DNA of 37,852 bases. Source: Hyphomicrobiales bacterium. GTDB taxonomy: Bacteria > Pseudomonadota > Alphaproteobacteria > Rhizobiales > JAJFHC01. The notes under the pieces were generated by a model that searched no databases, was not told the DNA's origin, and saw only the letters and a list, made by a program, of their open reading frames with translations. The stretch is taken from positions 1 to 37,852 of the forward strand of contig JAJFHC010000045.1 of NCBI GenBank assembly GCA_021775835.1, given 5' to 3'. Positions 1-8,233 of the stretch are shown in pieces. The number at the start of each line of letters is the position of its first letter. Positions within the stretch are counted from its first letter, which is position 1. A program made the translations under genes and the position numbers.

Positions 1-283
1 CGAGAAGGTCCTGGCCTTCAAATTTGATCGTACCCGTGGTTGGATCGTTCAACCGCGTGAGACACCGAATGACTGTGGACTTGCCCGAACCGGACAGCCC
101 CATGATGATCAGAATTTCACCCTGATGAACGTCGAAGGAAACATCGCGCACGGCACCGATGTACCCCTCACCAGCAAAGGCTTCTTCGTTGGGCGAGCCG
201 TTGTGGCGCTGCATGAAGCCAGCCGGATCAGCTCCGAATACCTTCCATATGTTTCGGCATTCGACCTGAACGTTTTCGCCCAT
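1..283 (-). CDS. Glycine betaine/proline-type ABC transporter ATP-binding protein (5' part only)
   Basis: This is the first 94 residues of an ABC ATPase; the rest lies beyond the left edge of the window. The Walker A motif GLSGSGKST is at residues 62-70, inside IIMGLSGSGKSTVIRCL, which matches the ProV/OpuAA group of quaternary-amine importers better than other ABC families. About 45 residues precede the usual ABC core, with a loop (FMQRHNGSPNEEAF) also typical of that group. The ATG at 283-281 has a GAGGGGA ribosome site just upstream. It lies downstream of a betaine-type binding protein on the same strand, so the two should form one importer; the permease is presumably outside the window. 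The family energises uptake of osmoprotectants at the inner membrane. The class is clear, the exact substrate is not. Confidence 0.85.
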   Translation of the reverse strand, partial: MGENVQVECRNIWKVFGADPAGFMQRHNGSPNEEAFAGEGYIGAVRDVSFDVHQGEILIIMGLSGSGKSTVIRCLTRLNDPTTGTIKFEGQDLL

Positions 284-357
284 GAAACTCCCCTCACTTG
301 ACACGTGCAATTGGTGTCTGCCCCGCCATCATGACCGATTGGACCATGAAACAAAAG

Positions 358-390
358 AACCGGGCATTGCTTTTCCCACAATGCCCGGTT
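358..390 (-). terminator. Intercistronic hairpin between binding protein and ATPase genes
   Basis: A perfect 12-bp inverted repeat (AACCGGGCATTG / CAATGCCCGGTT, 9-nt loop) lies between the binding-protein gene and the ATPase gene. On the minus strand it is followed by a T-rich stretch (CTTTTGTTTC). It may act as a partial terminator or as an mRNA stabiliser that lets the binding protein be made in excess over the ATPase, a common arrangement in ABC importer operons. The hairpin is seen; its role is inferred. Confidence 0.6.
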
Positions 391-425
391 CTGTCTAAGT
401 CGCTCTTACATAACTGCAGAGGGTC

Positions 426-1385
426 CTACATGCCCTTCCACTTGGCAATCAGGGCCTGATTGTCGGCAATCCACTTGACGGCCGCGTCTTCTGTCGACAT
501 ACCGTCGACGTCAACCAGCAGGGACGCTGCTGCAATCTGAGCGTTGTCGAAGTTGATCGCCTTGATAACTTTCCAGGCTTCAGGATACTTCGCCTCAAGA
601 CCTTTCCAGGCCGCTTTCTTCAACCAGCCCGAGCGCGGTGCACCGCAATCGTTGACCATGTCCGGGTTCATGCCCCAGGACGGATCCTTGGCGCACTTGT
701 CACCTTCTGGCTCTGGAAAGTCGATGAACATTCCCTTGTGCTTGGCTTCAATGAAGTTTGGTGTCCAGTTGAACAGGACAATCGGCTCTTTCTTCGAAGC
801 CGCGGCGTCCAGTTCCGCCCAAAGCGTGGCGGCCTGGCCGACATTGATGGCCACAAAATCCATACCCAGTGCTTTCACACGTTCCGCATAGTTCTTGCCC
901 CAGTCGGCAGGTGGTCCGACAAAACGGCCCTTGGGAGCCGTTTCAGCAACGGTGAAGATACTTGCGCACTTGTTGAGAGCCTTCCAGTCAGGAAGACCAG
1001 GGCACTTGTCGACAACATACTGCGGCACCCACCATTCTTCGCGGGTAACGGCAGCATGGGTTCCGGCGTCGACCATACCGTCTTCGGCAACAGCCTTTTC
1101 AAAAGCACCCTTCATGGAACCTTCCCAGGCTTCAATCTGAAAATGCATGTCGCCGTCAGCAATTGCCTTGAACTGCAACTGTGAATCCGATGGCGCGAAT
1201 TCAACCGTATAGCCCATACCTTCCAGTACTTTTCCGACGACAGTCGAAAGCACCAACTGGCTGGTCCAGTTGTTCTGTACGATAATAATCGGATCATCCG
1301 ATTCCGGCGCAGCCGCAGTCGCGAGTCCTGGCAAAGCCAGGCTCATGGACAGCGCCAATCCAAATTTCATGGACTTAGAAAACAT
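426..1385 (-). CDS. Glycine betaine/proline-type ABC transporter substrate-binding protein
   Basis: A 319-residue periplasmic binding protein of the OpuAC/ProX type. Residues 1-25 form a signal peptide (basic start, hydrophobic core, cleavage near ATAAA). Tryptophans suited to an aromatic cage for a quaternary amine sit at W40 (NNWTSQ), W87 (AWEGS), W118/W119 and W207 (FNWTPNF). Four cysteines (about 128, 140, 231, 247) could form two disulfides in the periplasm. The frame is open further upstream, but the ATG at 1385 is chosen because GGGAGGAATGAA lies immediately before it and the signal peptide begins there. It is the first gene of a minus-strand operon, followed by the ATPase. The likely role is uptake of glycine betaine, proline betaine or choline; which of these cannot be decided from the sequence. 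Confidence 0.88.
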   Translation of the reverse strand: MFSKSMKFGLALSMSLALPGLATAAAPESDDPIIIVQNNWTSQLVLSTVVGKVLEGMGYTVEFAPSDSQLQFKAIADGDMHFQIEAWEGSMKGAFEKAVAEDGMVDAGTHAAVTREEWWVPQYVVDKCPGLPDWKALNKCASIFTVAETAPKGRFVGPPADWGKNYAERVKALGMDFVAINVGQAATLWAELDAAASKKEPIVLFNWTPNFIEAKHKGMFIDFPEPEGDKCAKDPSWGMNPDMVNDCGAPRSGWLKKAAWKGLEAKYPEAWKVIKAINFDNAQIAAASLLVDVDGMSTEDAAVKWIADNQALIAKWKGM

Positions 1386-1407
1386 TTCATTCCTCCCTCG
1401 TCTTTTC

Positions 1408-1506
1408 AGACATATGTCTTTGCAGACAGTGTTGCGAGGCGAACCGCAGTCATGTTCTTGCCAAACGCATTTGGCGATTTTCGCCTGAATGGCAGTATTG
1501 GCCAAT
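1408..1506. promoter_or_regulatory. Palindrome-rich divergent control region
   Basis: Between the betaine binding-protein gene (minus) and the next plus-strand gene lie several inverted repeats: AGACATATGTCT at 1408-1419 (perfect, 12 bp), GCCAAA-CGCA-TTTGGC at 1460-1475, GGCGA-TTT-TCGCC at 1473-1485 and ATTGGCCAAT at 1497-1506 (perfect). They sit 23-121 bp upstream of the binding-protein start and are good operator candidates. A TATACT at 1602-1607 could be a -10 box for the plus-strand gene, but no good -35 box is present at normal spacing. Confidence 0.4.
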
Positions 1507-1652
1507 CCGCGCACCAATGCAATCCAAAAACATACCGATCTTGACCTTTTTGTACCAATTTCCCAAACCGATCCGAATTCGCCGTTGACTGAATATTCGG
1601 CTATACTCACGCTAACGTAAGATCGGCATACCGGTTCGGAGACTGTGTCACC

Positions 1653-2591
1653 ATGAGCGACACGACAGACAACGATGAAAACAAGCTGACCCCGTCACGC
1701 GAAAAGTTCAAGTTCAACTTCGAACAGGACGGTGCCTCAGAGACAACGGCGGGCCACAGCGGCGACGGTCAGGAAAGTGCCGATTATACGGACAGTGGCG
1801 CAAGCATCGATATCATCAAGACGGCGGTGCCCGCGCCGCCTCCGGCAAAATTGAGCCACATGTTGGTGTCAGAATCAGAGAAGCCGTCGGAAACCGGTTC
1901 CGGTCCGCAACCGGCCGAAGCCCTGCCGCCATCCCAACCTGATCGTGAAAGAGCTCTTCCAGACCCGATCCGCGAAGCCAGCGCGCCAGAACCGGACCGG
2001 AAGGAAGAATCCGAAGAAACTCTTGCAGGCATGATTGCCGGCCGCCGGCTCGACACCCCTGAAGCGGAAAGAACATTCCTTCTCACCTTGTCCCGAGATC
2101 AGAGGCTGAAGTACGCAGACCTGCTCCAGGCTGGTGATCAACTCGATTTCGATCGCGAAAAGCAGGATCTGGAGAGAGAGCGCATAGACCTTGAGCGCGA
2201 AAGACTGTTTTTTGAACAAAGCAGCCGACATCAGCAGAACGCTGCAATCTTTGCCACGACTGCCTTGCGAACACTCCTTGTCATTAACGGGCTGGGGTGC
2301 CTGGTTCTCATTGCCGTCTGGAGCTATCTCTCTGCTGTTCCCACGGCAGTATTTTCGGCCCAGGCCTTTCTGCTGTCCCTGTCCGCAATGGGACTTGGCG
2401 CCATTGCCGGTGCTCTGACCGCGTTATCTGCCTACGTAACGCAGGTGCTGCTTTCCCGTCATAACACTGGTCTTATGGCGCGTGGGCTTGCCCATACATT
2501 TCGTATCATCGCTGTTGTCCTCGCCCTCACAGGATTCGGCCTCTTCATCTCAGGACTCCTGCTTGCTGGGTATGGCTTGAAGTCTTCCTGA
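1653..2591 (+). CDS. Unknown membrane protein with disordered N-terminus and coiled coil
   Basis: A 312-residue protein that I do not recognise. Residues 1-125 are rich in Pro, Ser, Glu and Asp and look disordered. Residues about 133-165 contain a short leucine-rich helix region. A strongly charged coiled coil (REKQDLERERIDLERERLFF, about 168-187) leads into three hydrophobic segments at about 206-226, 235-263 and 283-307. There is no signal peptide, so the N-terminal part and coiled coil are probably cytoplasmic, with the C-terminal third in the membrane. The ATG at 1653 has GGAG about 11 nt upstream. The next gene, a ROK kinase, starts 27 nt downstream, so the two may be co-transcribed. A scaffold or tether role is possible but is only a guess from the architecture. 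Confidence 0.8.
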   Translation: MSDTTDNDENKLTPSREKFKFNFEQDGASETTAGHSGDGQESADYTDSGASIDIIKTAVPAPPPAKLSHMLVSESEKPSETGSGPQPAEALPPSQPDRERALPDPIREASAPEPDRKEESEETLAGMIAGRRLDTPEAERTFLLTLSRDQRLKYADLLQAGDQLDFDREKQDLERERIDLERERLFFEQSSRHQQNAAIFATTALRTLLVINGLGCLVLIAVWSYLSAVPTAVFSAQAFLLSLSAMGLGAIAGALTALSAYVTQVLLSRHNTGLMARGLAHTFRIIAVVLALTGFGLFISGLLLAGYGLKSS

Positions 2592-2618
2592 ACAATCTGC
2601 AATTCGCGAGAATATTCG

Positions 2619-3506
2619 ATGCGCCTCGGAATAGATTTTGGCGGCACCAAGATTGAAGGCGCAGTTCTGGATGCAGAAGGCGCGATCATTGCGCGCAAAC
2701 GGGTTCCGACACATCGCGACGATTACGCTGAAAGTATCGAACAAGTCGCAAATTTGGTCACGGAGCTCACACAGCAAACCGGACCCGTCAGTTCTGTCGG
2801 CGTCGGCATTCCCGGCGCCATTTCAAAGCAAACCGGCCTTGTGAAGAACGCCAATTCCACCTGGCTCATCGGAAAGGACTTTCGCGGGGACCTGGAAAAT
2901 ATCCTGAAGTCTCCTGTGAACATGGCAAATGATGCCAATTGTTTTACGCTTTCCGAGGCTGTGGACGGCGCGGCAGCAAATTATGATGTGGTCTTTGGTG
3001 TAATCCTGGGGACCGGCACAGGTGCCGGAATTACCATCAGGGCCGAAACACTTCCGGGGCTCAACGCAATCGCCGGCGAATGGGGGCATAACCCCCTGCC
3101 CTGGCCACGCAACAACGAGTTACCTGGTCCAGTTTGCTATTGCGGCAAACAAGGCTGTCTGGAGACATTCCTTTCAGGTCCCGGATTTGCGCGTCGACAC
3201 AACGAATCTGCCGGAACTGACCTCAGCCCTGAAGAAATCATCGCAAGAATGCGTCAAGACGACCGCCACGCCGCAAAAAGCTTTCAATTGTATGTGGATC
3301 GCTTGGCCCGGGGCCTTGCACACGTGATCAATATCGTCGACCCTGATATCATCGTTTTGGGAGGGGGCATGTCAAACATAGACGAAATATACACAAATTT
3401 GCCTGATCCTATCACGGAGTATGTGTTTTCGGACACTTGCCTGACGCCGGTCGTATCAGCGAAACACGGCGATGCCGGGGGCGTAAGGGGGGCGGCGTGG
3501 TTGTAG
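2619..3506 (+). CDS. ROK-family sugar kinase (fructokinase/N-acetylhexosamine kinase type)
   Basis: A 295-residue cytoplasmic kinase that should phosphorylate a hexose or N-acetylhexosamine with ATP. Visible motifs are the N-terminal phosphate loop DFGGTK (6-11), GVGIPGA (61-67), the catalytic Asp in NDANCF (D105), GTGTGAG (131-137), the ROK sugar-binding EWGH (154-157) and the zinc knuckle CYCGKQGC (C173, C175, C180, with H157). All ROK hallmarks are intact and the length is normal. The ATG at 2619 gives the phosphate loop at the expected distance from the N-terminus; only a weak ribosome site (GCGAGAAT) precedes it, so it may be translated with the upstream gene. The substrate cannot be fixed: fructose, glucose, mannose, GlcNAc and ManNAc kinases share these motifs. 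Confidence 0.9.
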   Translation: MRLGIDFGGTKIEGAVLDAEGAIIARKRVPTHRDDYAESIEQVANLVTELTQQTGPVSSVGVGIPGAISKQTGLVKNANSTWLIGKDFRGDLENILKSPVNMANDANCFTLSEAVDGAAANYDVVFGVILGTGTGAGITIRAETLPGLNAIAGEWGHNPLPWPRNNELPGPVCYCGKQGCLETFLSGPGFARRHNESAGTDLSPEEIIARMRQDDRHAAKSFQLYVDRLARGLAHVINIVDPDIIVLGGGMSNIDEIYTNLPDPITEYVFSDTCLTPVVSAKHGDAGGVRGAAWL

Positions 3507-3586
3507 GTCCAGAGTCCACGAGTTTACCAGGTTGTAACCCAGCCCCTTGGATCGTGCGTTGAAGTGACTACATTGGTGTCAGAAAG

Positions 3587-4459
3587 GTGGCTCATTTGAC
3601 AATGACCCGGATCGAGGACAGTACCGGATCCGACACGGAAGGATTCTGGGTGCGATTCTGGGGTGTCCGAGGCACAATGCCGTGCACGGACCCGAAACTT
3701 GCCGCCTATGGTGGGAACACACCATGCCTCGAGATCAATTGTGGTGGCAGAACACTGGTGTTTGACGGTGGATCCGGCGCCACGGCACTGGGACAAAAGC
3801 TTGTCGAAGAACAAGTCACCGATTTCGACATTTTCCTGACTCACGCACATTTCGATCACGTCAATGGCCTGCCATTCTTCTGGCCATTTTTTCAAATGGA
3901 TACCCACGTCCGTTTTTGGTCTGGAGACCTCGAGGGCAAACAATCTTCAAAACAATTGATGAACGATCTCATGAAGAAACCGTTCTTGCCCATAACACCC
4001 GAAATCTTCAATGCCACGATCGACTACCGTGACTTCACCACCGGCGACACTATTTCTCTGTCAGACGATATCGTGGTGCGGACCATTCCACTGAATCATC
4101 CCGGGGGATGTGTGGGGTATCGTATTGATTTTGCTGGCAAGTCAATCTGTTACATTTCCGACACCGAACATGTGCCCGGTCAACTCGACAGCAACATACA
4201 AACTCTAGTTCAGGATGCCGACATCATGATTTACGATGCGACATACACTGAAGAGGAATACATGCCCTGCCGCGGCTACGGTCACTCCACATGGCAGGAA
4301 GGTGTGAAATTGTGCGACGCTGCAGGTGTGTCCCAGTTCGTCACCTTTCATCATCACACCGAGCACGATGACCGGTTTCTGGACGAAGTGGCGGCAGACC
4401 TCGATAAGCATCGACCGGGTTCCCTGGTTTCAAAGGAAGGCATGATCCTGTCACCATGA
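3587..4459 (+). CDS. Metallo-beta-lactamase-fold hydrolase
   Basis: A 290-residue soluble hydrolase with the two-metal signature THAHFDHVNG (85-94; H86, H88, D90, H91). Further candidate ligands lie in LNHPGGCVGYR, in ISDTEH (an Asp that could bridge the metals) and in FHHHTEHDD near the C-terminus. The fold belongs with the PhnP/RNase Z/cyclic phosphodiesterase-like branch, in which the N-terminal strand reads FWGVRGTMP. The next gene is an adenylate cyclase on the same strand, so cyclic-nucleotide or another phosphodiester hydrolysis is tempting, but this is inference from proximity. The start is uncertain: GTG at 3587, or ATG at 3602 with AAGGTGG upstream. No signal peptide is seen, so it is probably cytoplasmic. 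Confidence 0.87.
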   Translation: MAHLTMTRIEDSTGSDTEGFWVRFWGVRGTMPCTDPKLAAYGGNTPCLEINCGGRTLVFDGGSGATALGQKLVEEQVTDFDIFLTHAHFDHVNGLPFFWPFFQMDTHVRFWSGDLEGKQSSKQLMNDLMKKPFLPITPEIFNATIDYRDFTTGDTISLSDDIVVRTIPLNHPGGCVGYRIDFAGKSICYISDTEHVPGQLDSNIQTLVQDADIMIYDATYTEEEYMPCRGYGHSTWQEGVKLCDAAGVSQFVTFHHHTEHDDRFLDEVAADLDKHRPGSLVSKEGMILSP

Positions 4460-4501
4460 ACACCCGTTATGCTCACTCACGGGCATTACAATGCAACGTG
4501 A

Positions 4502-4528
4502 CTGGACAAGTCCAGGTCCTTGGACCAG
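4502..4528 (+). promoter_or_regulatory. Tandem palindromes in the leader of the cyclase gene
   Basis: Two abutting inverted repeats, CTGGAC-AA-GTCCAG (4502-4515) and GGTCC-TT-GGACC (4515-4526), can also pair end to end (CTGG with CCAG). They lie 38 nt before the chosen cyclase start and after the hydrolase stop. They could be a leader hairpin, an operator or a weak terminator. No T-run follows, so a classical terminator is less likely. Confidence 0.35.
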
Positions 4529-4565
4529 ACGTAGCAACTCAATACACCCAAAACGAATTCAAACC

Positions 4566-5942
4566 ATGACGATTCTCGGCGAACAACACGACCACAAGCA
4601 GATGTTGGCGGAGGTCACCCATGACCTGACGGCGCGCGACGGTGTGAAGTTGCCCAAACGCGTGTTCACGGCAATTGCGAAGCACGATGACGCCAGCGAA
4701 GTTCTGATAAAGATCATTCAGTTCCTGATCGTTTTCGTGTTCGGTATTCTGTTCATGGCCTCGCCGCGCACGGACGCGGCAACGTCCTTTGCCCTCGCAC
4801 CCTACGCCATCGGCCTCTATCTCATACTGACCGGTATCGGACTTGTCTGGTCACTGTACCGCCGGTTGCCCGATTGGGCGGTGTATATCTCGATCATGTT
4901 CGATGTGGCTCTCCTGATGATCCTGATCTGGAGCTTCCACATCCAGTATGGCCAGCCGGCCTCGTTTTACCTCAAAGCCCCAACACTGCTGTACATATTC
5001 ATTTTTATCTGTTTGAGAGCACTACGTTTCCGAGCACGATTTGTGGTTGCAGCCGGACTGATCGCGGCGCTTGGTTGGCTGACCATGATTGGTTATGTAG
5101 TCTATTCCGACCCCGAAGATACGATGATCACCCGGAACTACATTTCCTATATGACCAGCAATTCGATTCTGCTGGGAGCAGAATTCGACAAGATCATATC
5201 CATCCTGATGGTCACGGGCGTCCTGGCTCTGGTACTTCATCGCGGGCGCAAGCTTCTGATCCAGGCCATTAGCGAACAGGCCGCCGCCCAGGATTTCTCC
5301 CGATTTTTTGATGCGTCCGTTGCCACTCAAATTCGAGGGAACGACCACCAGATCGTTGCCGGTGAAGGGATTGTCCGCGAAGCTGCCATCATCAATGTCG
5401 ACATCCGCGGTTTCACTGTCATGGCAGCAGGAATGCCGGCAGATGACGTCATGGCGTTGTTGACCGAGTATCAGCGCCGGCTGGTTCCCATCATTCAGGC
5501 CAACAATGGAACCATAGACAAGTTTCTGGGCGACGGCATCATGGCGACTTTTGGCGCGACCAATGAAACATCGACATTCGCTGCCGATGCGCTAAGGAGC
5601 GTCGACGAAATTATGGCCGAGACCAGACGATGGCAGCGAGAACGCACCGACGCAGGATTGGCTCCCCTCAACATCAATGCCAGTGTGGCCACCGGCCCCA
5701 TTGTGTTTGGCGCTGTTGGGGACGAAAACCGACTAGAATACACCGTTATCGGCTCGGCCGTGAACTTGTCCGCCAAGCTTGAGAAGTTCAACAAGGACCT
5801 GTCCGTCAAGGCTGTCTCGACGCAGTCCACTCTCGAACTTGCCCGGCAACAAGGTTATGAGACGGAACGCTCATTTGACGTTCGAACAGAAACCATCCCC
5901 GGCGTATCCGGCGATCATACTCTCGTCGTCCTAGACGCCTGA
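4566..5942 (+). CDS. Membrane-bound class III adenylate cyclase
   Basis: A 458-residue cyclase that should make cAMP from ATP at the inner membrane. Residues about 50-230 contain about six hydrophobic segments; residues about 270-430 are the catalytic domain. Metal-binding Asp residues are in NVDIRGFT (D279) and FLGDG (D323). Base-reading residues are K319 (IDKFLGDG) and T393 (EYTVIG), the Lys/Thr pair of adenylate-specific class IIIb enzymes. The transition-state Asn is N400, but the usual Arg four residues later is Lys (NLSAK, K404). The frame opens at 4491, but ATG 4566 is preferred because the upstream stretch overlaps strong palindromes. No good ribosome site is seen at either start. The signal that controls it is unknown; a stand-alone cNMP-binding protein is encoded at 21969. 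Confidence 0.9.
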   Translation: MTILGEQHDHKQMLAEVTHDLTARDGVKLPKRVFTAIAKHDDASEVLIKIIQFLIVFVFGILFMASPRTDAATSFALAPYAIGLYLILTGIGLVWSLYRRLPDWAVYISIMFDVALLMILIWSFHIQYGQPASFYLKAPTLLYIFIFICLRALRFRARFVVAAGLIAALGWLTMIGYVVYSDPEDTMITRNYISYMTSNSILLGAEFDKIISILMVTGVLALVLHRGRKLLIQAISEQAAAQDFSRFFDASVATQIRGNDHQIVAGEGIVREAAIINVDIRGFTVMAAGMPADDVMALLTEYQRRLVPIIQANNGTIDKFLGDGIMATFGATNETSTFAADALRSVDEIMAETRRWQRERTDAGLAPLNINASVATGPIVFGAVGDENRLEYTVIGSAVNLSAKLEKFNKDLSVKAVSTQSTLELARQQGYETERSFDVRTETIPGVSGDHTLVVLDA

Positions 5943-5988
5943 TGCCCACATGCGCCCTGCGGTCGCCGGCTTCCAAAGACAGCGACGG

Positions 5989-7185
5989 CTATTTGTAGGG
6001 ATCGGCGGCATCGCGTAACCCGTCACCAAAGAAGTTGAAGGCCAGAATGATCATGATCACCGGCAGCATGGGCATCATGATCCAGGGATAGAATTCGATC
6101 GCAGACAGATTCTGCGCCTCATTCAGCAGAACCCCCCAACTGGTTATCGGCGGACGAAGCCCCAGTCCAAGGAATGAAAGAGAGGTCTCACCAAGGATCA
6201 TTGCCGGGATCGACAATGACGCACTGGCTATGAGGTGGCTCATGAAGTTAGGCAGCAGGTGCCGTCCAATAACACGGCGCGGCCGTGCACCCATCAACAC
6301 CGCTGCAGTCGCGTAGTCTTCCTCCCGCAAGGCCAGCAGTTTGGAACGCACCGCTCTTGCAAGCCCCGGCCAGTCCAACAGGCCCAAAATGATTGTTATC
6401 CCAAGGAATATAAGAATTGGAGACCAGTTCACGGGTAAGGCCGCCGACAACGCAAGCCATAGCGGCAGTTCCGGCAGGGAGCGCAGAATTTCTATGACCC
6501 TCTGCACGGTCGCATCGATCCAGCCGCCATAATATCCGGCAAGGCCACCCAGCGAAATGCCGAGAATAAACGAGATTGTAATCCCGATCAGACCAACGGT
6601 AAGTGAAATTCTCGTGCCGTAGATAATCCGGCTGTTCATGTCATGGCCGAGCTTATCCGTGCCGAACGGAAAAAACGTACCGCCTTCGGCTGGACAAACC
6701 AGATGGAAGTCCCCGTCCCACAGGTTCCAGAACTTGTAGGGATCTCCACGGCAGAAGAATCTCAAGGGATAAACCTGCTCCGGGTCGTCTTTATATTCCC
6801 ACCGAAACGTTTCCAGATTCGCCTCAGCAGTATAGCCATAGACGAAGGGCCCGACGAATTTCCCTTCATGGAATAGATGAATTGACTGTGGCGGTGCGTA
6901 GAGGTAGTCCGCGTTTCTGGTTTCAAGATCGTAAGGTGCGATGATTTCGACAAACGGAATGCTGACATAGACCGCCAGAAGAAAGATGCCGGACACTAGA
7001 GCCAGTTTATGGCGCTTGAACTTCCACCACATCATCTTCCATTGAGATGCCAGATAAAACCGCTCCTGATCCGCCGTCAGTTCCTCAGCCTGGTAAGGAT
7101 CAAACGGTTCCGGGTTCACATAATGTGGCAGATCGGCGTCACCGCCGATATCATCAGGTGAATTCTTGTCTGTTGTGTTCGTCAC
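5989..7185 (-). CDS. ABC transporter permease, OppC type with long periplasmic insert
   Basis: A 398-residue inner-membrane permease of the peptide/opine/nickel importer family. About 55 soluble residues precede the first membrane helix (about 60-80). A long loop rich in aromatic residues, with two Cys, follows up to about residue 175. The usual five-helix permease domain comes next, ending in the family's coupling loop (ETSLSFLGLGLRPP) and a GDGLRDAADPY tail. Ordinary OppC proteins are about 300 residues, so this belongs to the long subgroup. The start is GTG at 7185, overlapping the OppB stop by 4 bp (GTGA), with GGAGGG 8 nt upstream. It is the last gene of the importer operon and ends 46 bp from the convergent cyclase gene. 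Confidence 0.88.
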   Translation of the reverse strand: MTNTTDKNSPDDIGGDADLPHYVNPEPFDPYQAEELTADQERFYLASQWKMMWWKFKRHKLALVSGIFLLAVYVSIPFVEIIAPYDLETRNADYLYAPPQSIHLFHEGKFVGPFVYGYTAEANLETFRWEYKDDPEQVYPLRFFCRGDPYKFWNLWDGDFHLVCPAEGGTFFPFGTDKLGHDMNSRIIYGTRISLTVGLIGITISFILGISLGGLAGYYGGWIDATVQRVIEILRSLPELPLWLALSAALPVNWSPILIFLGITIILGLLDWPGLARAVRSKLLALREEDYATAAVLMGARPRRVIGRHLLPNFMSHLIASASLSIPAMILGETSLSFLGLGLRPPITSWGVLLNEAQNLSAIEFYPWIMMPMLPVIMIILAFNFFGDGLRDAADPYK

Positions 7186-8207
7186 GTCTGTGTCCCTCCG
7201 CCCAAACGGATACGGGGATCAAGTACCGCCAGAAGAATGTCTGATACCAGCATTCCAAACACCGTGAGAATAGAAACAAATAAGAGTATGAAACCCGCCA
7301 GATATTGGTCCTGGCTCGCCAGGGAGTCGAGTAAAACCGGCCCGATGGTAGGGAGGTTGAGTACAACCGAAACGATAACGGAACCCGAGATCAATCCAGG
7401 CAAGAGGCTGCCGATATCGGCGATGAATGGATTGAGAGCCATTCTGAGCGGGTATTTCAACAGAAGCTTCCGCTCACTCAACCCCTTCGCACGACCTGTG
7501 ACAACATATTGCTTTTGCAGTTCATCGAGCAGGTTTGCCCGTAATCTTCTGATCATGGCCGCCGTACCTGACGTGCCAATCACGATAACTGGGATGACAA
7601 GATGAGCCATAACAGACCCTACTTTCCCCGACGACCATGGCTCGCCGATGTAACTGGGATCCATAAGACCACCTACAGAAAGCCCGAACCACACGTTCGC
7701 ATAGTACAACAGGATCAGACCGAGCAGAAAGTTCGGCGTCGCCAGACCGAGGTAGCCCACAAGGGTGAATCCGTAGTCCCCCCAGCTATACTGTCTTGTC
7801 GCTGAATAAATGCCGATTGGAAAGGCAACCGCATAAACAAACAGAACGGTCGCTGCATTCAAGATGATCGTCAGAAAGAGACCATCTCCAACCACTTCGT
7901 CAACCGGCTTGGAATGCTCAAACGACCAGCCCCAGTTGCCTTGCAGCAATCCGTTGAATTCTCCACTGGTCGGCCAAAATCCAACCCACATGGCGTACTG
8001 CTTCCACCACGGCTGGTCGAATCCGAATTGCTGTCGCAGGAACTCGAGCTTTGCAAGCCCGGATTCCTCGCCTCTGGCTTTCAACTCGGCGACCTGATTG
8101 GACAGATAATCCCCGGGCGGTAGCTGGATAATGATGAAAGTCAGGATACTGATCGCGAGCAAGGTCGGGATCATGACAATCATCCGTTGGACGAGATAAC
8201 GGAGCAT
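7182..8207 (-). CDS. ABC transporter permease, OppB type
   Basis: A 341-residue inner-membrane permease. The N-terminus (MLRYLVQRMIVMIPTLLAIS) is the typical first helix of OppB/DppB proteins. The binding-protein-dependent permease domain covers about 100-330, with the conserved GRAKGLSERK coupling segment and the C-terminal DPRIRLG motif. It partners with the OppC-type permease that overlaps its 3' end, and with the fused ATPase and binding protein upstream. The loop between helices 1 and 2 is long (about residues 30-110), matching the long partner OppC. The ATG at 8207 has AGG about 10 nt upstream. The transported solute is unknown; peptides, opines or short oligosaccharides are all possible for this family. 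Confidence 0.9.
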   Translation of the reverse strand: MLRYLVQRMIVMIPTLLAISILTFIIIQLPPGDYLSNQVAELKARGEESGLAKLEFLRQQFGFDQPWWKQYAMWVGFWPTSGEFNGLLQGNWGWSFEHSKPVDEVVGDGLFLTIILNAATVLFVYAVAFPIGIYSATRQYSWGDYGFTLVGYLGLATPNFLLGLILLYYANVWFGLSVGGLMDPSYIGEPWSSGKVGSVMAHLVIPVIVIGTSGTAAMIRRLRANLLDELQKQYVVTGRAKGLSERKLLLKYPLRMALNPFIADIGSLLPGLISGSVIVSVVLNLPTIGPVLLDSLASQDQYLAGFILLFVSILTVFGMLVSDILLAVLDPRIRLGGGTQT

Positions 8208-8233
8208 TGTTGTTGTGCCTCAGGTTGCCCGGT

